Source: Prionace glauca (lineage: Eukaryota > Chordata > Chondrichthyes > Carcharhiniformes > Carcharhinidae). Taken from it: a DNA stretch of 64,000 nucleotides. The notes under the pieces are model-generated. The model saw only the letters and a program-made list of their open reading frames with translations. It did no database searches and was not told the DNA's origin. The stretch covers positions 62,646,470 to 62,710,469 of the forward strand of contig CM075724.1 of NCBI GenBank assembly GCA_037974335.1, given 5' to 3'. Position numbers and translations under genes: made by a program. Shown piece after piece: positions 57,555 through 64,000 of this stretch; position 1 is the stretch's first letter, and each line of letters starts with the position of its first letter.

Positions 57555-58650
57555 AGTTCTTAAGGAAGTGCCTACAGTACATAAGGAAGTGGCTAGGGTA
57601 TGTAAGGAAGAGGCTCTAGAAATACTGGATGCATTGCTGGTAATCTCTCAGGATTCTATAGACTCTGGAAGAGTTCCTCCAGGTTGGAGGGTAGCTAATG
57701 TCACTTCAATGTTCAAAAAGAGAGGTAGAGAGGAAAAAGGGAATTGGAACCAGTAAGCTTAACATTGGTACCAGGGAAAATTCTCGAAACCATTATCAAG
57801 GACTTCACAGCAGAGCATTTAGAAAACAGTGACAGGATCAGATAGAGTCAGCATGGACTTATGAAAGGGAAATCATGCTTGACAAATCTGCTGGAATTCT
57901 TTAAAAATGCAAAGAGTTGACAAGGAGGAGCCAGTCGATGTAATATATCTGGACTTTCAGAAAGCATTTGACAAAGTCCTGCATAAGAGATTATCATGCA
58001 AGATTAATGTGCATGGGGCTGAGGGAAGTGTATTGGGATGGATAGAAAACTGGTTGGTAGAGAGGAAACAAAAGTAGGAATTAATGGGTGCTTTTCAAAT
58101 TGGCAGGTAGTAACTAGTGGGATGCCACATGGATCAGTGCTGGGACCACAGCTATTCATAATATATATTGATTTGGATGAGATTACAAAATGTAACATCT
58201 CAAAGTTTGCAGATGATACTAAATTGGATGGGATGGTGAACTGTGATGAGGATGCAGAGATCCTTCAGAATTATCTGGACAGGCTGGGTGATTGGGCAAA
58301 TCAATGGCAGATTTGGAAGCAAAAACAAGAAGGCAAATTACTACCTGAATGGCTGTAAATTCGGAGAAGGGAGTGTGCAGCAGGACCTGGATGTCCTTGT
58401 GCACGAGTCACTGAATGTAAGTATGCAGGTTTAGCAGATGATGTGTTGGCCTTCATTACGAGAGGTCCCAAGTACAGAAGCAGGGATGTATTGTTGCAAT
58501 TATACAGGGTGAGGAAACACTGAATGTACTGTGTGCAGTTTTGTTCTCCTTTTCTGAGGAAGGATGTTTTTGCTCTCGAGGGAGTGCAGCAAAAGTTTAC
58601 CAGGCTGATTCTGGGGATGGCAAGACTGATGTATGAAGAGAGATTCCAAA
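57555..58650 (+). mobile_element. CR1-type LINE, degenerate
   Basis: Plus strand: pre-RT and fingers ('EEALEILDALLVISQDSIDSG', 'PPGWRVANVTSMFKK'), palm ('PVDVIYLDFQKAFDKVLHKRL', then 'KFADDTK' type box near 58200) and the beginning of the thumb. Many stops and frame changes. It ends where the family J LINE begins. Confidence 0.8.
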
Positions 58651-58654
58651 AATC

Positions 58655-60200
58655 CAGGCAAGTGGAGTGTATTCCATCACTCTCCTAACTTGTACCTTGT
58701 GGATAGTGGACAGACTTTGGGGTGTCAAGAGATAAATAATCTGCTGCTGAATTTCCAGCCTCTGGCCTCTTGTAAGCAGAGAATTAAAATGCTGGTCCAA
58801 TGAAGTTTCTGATCAATGATAACCTCCAGGATTTTGATGGTGAGAGACTAACAGTGAAAATGTTTTTGAATGTCAGGCGGAGATGCTTCAATTCTCGCTT
58901 GTTGGTGATGATAATTACCTGGCACTGTGTGGTATTGATACTATTTGCCACTTATCAGCCCAAGTCTGAATCTGTTCTTGCTACATATTGAAGTAGACTG
59001 CTTCCAATCTGCAGGAGAGGCAAAAGGTATTGAAAAAGTATTTGCAATCAGTAAACATCTTAATTTCTGACCTTTTAATGGAAGGGAGGCTATCTATGAA
59101 GCAGCTGAAGATGCATGAGCCTGAGATACTACCATGAGGGTCTACAACAATTATGTCTGGGGATTCAGATGTTTGGCATCCAATAACCACAATGATCTTC
59201 CTTTGCGACAGGTACACTTCCAACTATTGGGGAACTCACCCCCCGATCCCTTCTTCCATTGACTTTGCTAGGCATCACAGATTCAACACACTCTGTCAAA
59301 TGCTGATTTGATGTTAAGAACAGTCACGTGCACCTCACCTTTTGAATTCAATGATTTTGTTGATAATTGGACCAAAGCTGCAATTAGGTCAGGAGACAAG
59401 CGGCCCTGACAGAAGCAAAACTAATCGTCAGGGAGCAGGTTATTGTTGTGTAAGCGCCACCTAATGGCACTGATGACCACATCTTTTCTATCACTTTACT
59501 GAAGATTGAAGTTAGACTGATGGATAATTAATTGACCAATTTGGATTTATTCTGCTTTCTGTTGGCAGGACATGCCTGGGAAATTTTCCACATTTGGGTT
59601 GATGCCAGTATAGTTTTAAGTTTATTTATTTGTGTCACAGCAGGCTTACATTAACACTGCAATGAAGTTACTGTGAAAATCTGCTAGTCTCCACACTTCA
59701 GCGCCTGTTTGGGTACACTGAGGGAAAATTTAGAATGGCGAATCCACTTAACCAGCAAATCTTTCAGACTGTGGGACGAAACACATGCAGACACGAGGAG
59801 AACATGCAGGCTCTGAATAGACAGTGACCCAAGCTGGGATTGAACCCGGGTTTCTGGCTGTCCACATTGTATCCATATTGGAACAGCTTAGCTAGGGGAG
59901 CAGCTAGTTCTGCAGTACATATTTTCAGCACAATTGCTGGAATTTTGCCAGCATCAATAGCCTTTGTTCTATCCAGTGCTTCAACTGTTTGTTGATAACA
60001 AGTGGGTTGAATCAAATTGTCTGAAGACTGGCATCTGTAAAGCCTGGAACATTATGAGAAGGCTGAAATGTATCATTCATTCAGCACTCCTGGCTGAAGA
60101 TGGTTGCAAATTCAGCCTCTTCTTTTGTACTGGTGTGTTGAGATCCCCCATCACTGAGGAGAGATACCAAGATGTAGTGGTACACGATGGGAGGTTAAGA
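58655..60200 (-). mobile_element. Family J LINE, RT region, split by a SINE
   Basis: Minus strand from the thumb ('LLTPQSLSTIHKVQVRRVMEYTPLAW' at about 58600-58800) to the N-terminal RT region near 60200. It is interrupted by a SINE at 59618-59865. Decayed, no long ORF. Confidence 0.75.
59618..59865 (-). mobile_element. tRNA-headed SINE, antisense
   Basis: Minus-strand copy. Its 3' end lies left ('agtttatttatttgtgtcacagcaggcttacattaacactgc'), its body in the middle, and its tRNA-like B-box right ('gggattgaacccgggtttctgg'). Nested in the family J LINE. Confidence 0.85.
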
Positions 60201-60204
60201 AGTT

Positions 60205-60790
60205 GTAGCAGCACTTAGATGGCACAGGTGACGGGCAATATTTTTGAATATTTAGACACTTCAATGTCAAATGTTTATGTGTTTTTATACTATCACTTAT
60301 TTTGAAAGCGCTTTTATTGGTACCAATAAATGTTATTTCACTCCACATCTGCTGTGAATAATTTGTCTTTGATTAGAATTTTACAGAGATGTACTTACCC
60401 CAACGGTCGCCAGAGGGACCCCGCACATTGATGTCATTGGGGAAGCCCCTCAGTGTACTGCTGTTGTGAAAATTAAGACAGTCAAATAATTCACTGGCTA
60501 CAAGGAATGGCAGGCATTTGCAGTGATTGACAACATCTGCAACAGCATCCCCAGAACCTTGGAAAGATTTGCTACCTCACCGCTCCAACCCCACCCACCC
60601 CAATGCTCTCTTACCCACCACCGAGATGTGGGCCAGGTGCCTGCATTCAGAGTTCAGGTAGGATTCAGACTACTCTGCACCAGGGCATCATCACACTGGC
60701 ACATAGCAAGTCATCATCACCCCCCTGCCTGCCACAGAAACTTGTTAACAGTGTACCCAGGCTTATCACTCTGGAGTTACAATGTTGCAG
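60205..60790. other. Unrecognised interval
   Basis: No supported gene or named repeat; GC content rises slightly near 60570-60740. Confidence 0.35.
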
Positions 60791-60794
60791 GAGA

Positions 60795-61556
60795 TTGTAG
60801 GAGAGTGTGGACATGATTTATTTAGATTTCCAGAAGGCCTTTGACAAGGTGCCGCATAGAAGACTGTTAAATAAATTAAGTGCCCATGGTGTTAAGGGCA
60901 AGATGCTGGCACAGATATAGGATTGGGTGACTGACAGAAGGTAGAGAGTGGGAATAAAGGCGTCTTTTTCAGGATGACAGCCAGTGATTAGTGGTGCGCC
61001 TCAGGGTTCAGTGCTGCGACCACCACTTTTCACAATATACATTAACAATTTGGAGGAAGGAGCTGAAGGCACTATTGCTAAGTTTGCAAATGATACTAAG
61101 ATAAATTGAGAGACAGGTAGTATTGAGGAAGCAATGGGGCTGCAGAGGGAATTGGACAGGTTAGGAGAGTGAGCAAAGAAGTAGCAGATGGAATACAATG
61201 TGGAAAGTGTGGGTTTATACACTTTGGAAGGGTGAATGGAGGCATAAACTATTTTCTAAATGGGAAAATGCTTAGGACATCAGAAACATAAAGGGACTTG
61301 GAAGTCCTTGTTCAAGATTCCCTTAAGGTTAACATGCAGGTTCAATCGGCAGTTAGGAAGGCAAATGCAATGGTAGCGTTCATGTTGAGAGTGCTAGAGT
61401 ATAAGGGCAAGGATGCACTTCTGAGGCTCTGGTCAAACCCCATTTGGAGTATTGTGAGCAGTTTTGGACCTCATATCTAAGGAAGGATGTGCTGGCCTTG
61501 GAAAGGATCCAGAGAAGGTTCACAAGAATGATCCCTGGAATGAAAAGTTTTTTGTA
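60795..61556 (+). mobile_element. CR1-type LINE, mid-ORF fragment
   Basis: Palm through thumb on the plus strand: 'DMIYLDFQKAFDKVPHRRLLNKLS', a decayed catalytic region, then 'VLVQDSLKVNMQVQSAVRKANAMVAFM' and 'SIVSSFGPHI'. Contains several stops. Cut on the right by a SINE. Confidence 0.8.
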
Positions 61557-61561
61557 TGGTT

Positions 61562-61881
61562 TACAGCAGCATGGTGGCATAGTAGTTAGCACTGCTACCT
61601 CACAGTGCCAGGGACCAGGGTTCAATTCCAGCCTCAGACCACTGTCTGTGTGAAGTTTGCACGTTCTCCTTGTGTCTGCATGATTTTCCTCTGGATGCTC
61701 CGGTTTCTTTCCACAGTCCAAAGATGTGCAGGTTAGGTGAAATTGACCCTAATGTCGGACGGTGGTGGGGGGCGGGGGACGGGGTTGTTTAGCAGGGTAA
61801 ATATGTAGGGTTACAGGAATAAGGCCTGGGTAGGATTGTTATCAGTACAGACTTAATAGGCTGAATATCCATCCTTGTCCT
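61562..61881 (+). mobile_element. tRNA-headed SINE, best preserved head
   Basis: A-box region 'tggcatagtagttagcac' and B-box GGTTCAATTCC (61619-61629). Body 'gtttgcacgttctccttgtg ... ccggtttctttccacagtcc' and terminal 'aggctgaatatccatccttg'. It sits between two LINE fragments. Confidence 0.85.
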
Positions 61882-64000
61882 TGATAGGTATGTCCTTGGC
61901 AGGCAGGAAGGAAATGACCAAGTGAGGGTACCATGGTTCACAAAGGAGGTTGAATGTCTTGTTAAGAGAAAAAAGGAAGCGTATGTAATGATGAAAAAAC
62001 AAGGTTCAGTTGGGTCACTTGAGTGTTACAAGGTAGCTAGGAATGAGTTAAAGAAAGGGCTTAGGAGAGTTAGGAGGGGGCATGAGAAGTCCTTGGTGGG
62101 CTGGATAAAAGAAAACCCCAAGGGTTTTTATCCCTATGTGAGTAATAAAAGAATGGCCAGGGTGAGGTTAGGGCCAGTCAAGGATAGTAGTGGGAACTTG
62201 TGCATGGAGTCAGAAGAGATAGGTGAGACGTTGAATGATTACTTTTCTTCAGTGTTCACTAAGGAGAGGGGCCATGATTTTCAGGATGAGTGAATGATAC
62301 AGGCTGATAGGATGGAGGAGGTAAATGTTTTGAGGGAAGATGTTTTAGCAATTTTGAAAACCCTGAGTCCCCTGGGCCAGATGGGATACATCCTAAGATA
62401 CTTTGGGAGGCAAAGGATGAGATTGCAGAACCTTTAGCTTTGATCTTTGGGTCCTCACTGTCCATGGGAATAGTACCAGAGAATGGGGAGTGGCAAATGT
62501 TCTTCTCTTCAAGAAAGGAAATAGGAATCACCCTGGTAATTATAGGCCAGTTAATTTTACTTCAGTGGTTGGTAAGTTAATGGAAAGGGTCCTGAGAGAT
62601 AGGATTTATGACCATTTGGAAAGATGCAGTTTAATCCGGGATAGTCAGCACGGTTCTGAATTCGGAACACGGTTGATTGAATTCTTTGAGGAGATAACTA
62701 AGTTCGTGGAAGAAGGTAGAACAGTTGATGTCATATACATGGATTTTAGTAAGGCATTGGATAAGATTACCCATGGTGGGCTCATGAAGAAGATAAGGAT
62801 GTGGGAGTTTGCACATTCTCCCCGTGATTGTGTGGGTTTTCTCCAGGTGCTCCGGTTTCCTCCCACATCCCAAAAACGTGCTCTTAGGCTGATTGCTGTA
62901 ACAAATTGTCCCTAAATTAGTCTTCCCTCAATCTTCCCCAATAGTTGTAGACAAAGGTCACGGGTAGAGGAGGGCACTCGTACTGTTAAAATGGCGGCGT
63001 GGGCTCTTGGGCCGAAGGGCCTGTTTCCTGTGCTGTGTTGTTCTTTGTTCTTTGAAATTTGGCCGATTGGATAAGTAACTGGCTTTATCATAGAAGACAG
63101 AGGATGGTGGTGGAGGGAAAATTTTCAGACGGAGGCCAGTTACCAGCGGTGTACCACAGGGGTCAGTACTGGGTCCTCTGCTATTTGTGATTTTTATCGA
63201 TGACTTGGAAGAGGGGGCTGAAGGATGGGTTAGCAAATTTGCTGACAACACCAAAATTGGTGGAACATTGGATGAGGTGGGGGGCTCTTGCAAAGAGACA
63301 TTGATAGGATACAGAGCTGGGCTGAAAAGTGGGAGATGTAGTTTAACCCTGATAACTGCAAGGTGATTCATTTTGGTAAGACAAACTTGAATGTGGATTA
63401 CAGGGTCAGGGTCAGGTTTCTAAGGAATGTGAAGGACCAGAGAGATGTTGGGGTTCATACCCACAGATCGCTGAAGGTTACAATTCAAGTGGATAGAGCT
63501 GTAAAGAAGGCTTATAGTATGTTAGTGTTTATTAACAGGGGGTTTGAGTTTAAGAGCCATGGGATTATACTGCAACTATACTGGATGTTGGTGAAACCAC
63601 ATTTGGAATATTATGTTCAGTTCTGGTCACCTCATTATAAGAAGGATATGGAAGCATTGGAGAGAGGCAGAGGAGATTTACCAGAATGCTGCCTGGTTTG
63701 AAGAGTCTTATGAGGAAACGTTGAGGGACCTGGGGTTTTTCTCCTTGGAGCGGAGGAGGATGAGAGGCAACTTAATAGAAGTTTATAAGATGATGAGAGA
63801 GTTGGATAGAGTGGACGTGCAGAGACAATTTCTTTGGATGTAGCTGTTACTAGGGGACATAACTATAAGGTTCATGGTGGGAGATATAGGAGGGATGTCC
63901 AAGGTAGATTTTTTACTCAGAGAGTGGTTGGGGTGTGGAATAGACTGCCTGCTGTAATAGTGGAGTCGGACACTTTAGGAACTTTCAAATGGTTATTGGA
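61882..64000 (+). mobile_element. CR1-type LINE, family B, runs off the window end
   Basis: Plus strand: pre-RT linker (61922-62293: 'VKRKKEAYVMMKKQGS', 'NELKKGLRRVRRGHEKSLVGWIKENPKGFYPYVSNKR'), fingers and palm (62490-62790: 'KGNRNHPGNYRPVNFTSVVGKLMERVL', 'DVIYMDFSKALDKITHGG'), an insertion at about 62800-63053, then palm, catalytic region and thumb to the end ('DRAVKKAYSMLVFINRGFEF', 'LVKPHLEYYVQFWSPHY'). Several frame changes. The 3' end lies outside the window. Confidence 0.88.
62800..63053 (+). mobile_element. LINE family B 3'-UTR copy nested in a LINE
   Basis: A 254-bp piece equal to the end of the family B 3' UTR ('gggagtttgcacattctccc', 'ctccggtttcctcccacatcc', 'gggccgaagggcctgtttcc', GTTGTTCTTTGTTCTTT) that interrupts the host LINE's palm. 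The host reading K-I-R resumes at about 63053. A very short 5'-truncated retrocopy; any target duplication is only 2-3 bp. Confidence 0.85.

Noticed and set aside
59900-60200. A host exon around the 60000 region
   Set aside because: The sequence follows the family J LINE in order on the minus strand, interrupted by a SINE.
61562-61640. A tRNA gene
   Set aside because: A- and B-box-like sequences are present but there is no cloverleaf, and the segment continues into a repeated SINE body.
1-64000. CRISPR array, bacterial operon or phage genes
   Set aside because: No regularly spaced repeats with unique spacers and no prokaryotic gene layout; all repeat families are eukaryotic retroelements or foldbacks.

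Overview
The window looks like nuclear DNA of a cartilaginous fish, probably an elasmobranch. This is inferred from the repeats: CR1-type LINEs, tRNA-headed SINEs that share a 3' region with a LINE family (the arrangement described for elasmobranch HE1/HER1-type elements), Neptune-type Penelope-like elements (PLEs), and an intron-rich immunoglobulin-superfamily gene. Nothing bacterial or organellar is present.

One host gene is supported. Five exons on the + strand (3377-3431, 3699-4004, 10951-11247, 12826-12945, 19224-19426), all joined by phase-1 introns, give 981 nt, or 326 residues plus a stop. The protein has a signal peptide, a V-type Ig domain ending in a J-like G-N-G-T strand, a C1-type Ig domain, one uncharged transmembrane segment and a basic tail without tyrosine. 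It is a VJ-C1 membrane protein of the NKp30/B7-H6/XMIV kind. I cannot name an orthologue from sequence reading alone.

The remainder is mostly transposable-element sequence. Three LINE groups are used below. Family A is CR1-type with a TTCTTATG-repeat 3' end. Family B is CR1-type with a GTTCTTTGTTCTTT 3' end. Family J is a jockey/I-like lineage of uncertain clade. The youngest LINE is the family A copy at 48105-51395 (minus strand): it keeps the end of an esterase-type ORF1 and a nearly whole ORF2 with two in-frame stops. A second young family A copy (34822-38557) is split by a PLE.

Layout: 1-3000 nested LINE/PLE fragments; 3000-20000 the Ig gene, its introns full of LINE and SINE pieces; 20200-26300 a U2-snRNA-like fragment, PLE and LINE pieces and two large inverted repeats; 26300-29370 mostly unrecognised, ending in a SINE that carries an exact 123-bp insertion; 29370-33620 a decayed Ty3/gypsy-type LTR element; 34822-41270 young and old LINEs with the 1.8-kb palindromic PLE insertion; 41270-44650 mostly unrecognised, with a lone LTR; 44650-47212 a LINE B with a second palindromic PLE insertion; 48105-51395 the young CR1; 52180-64000 older LINE, SINE and foldback repeats.

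The most unusual signal is structural. Three PLE insertions are head-to-head dimers (palindromes), each flanked by a perfect 12-14 bp target-site duplication and each with the same asymmetric terminal extension.
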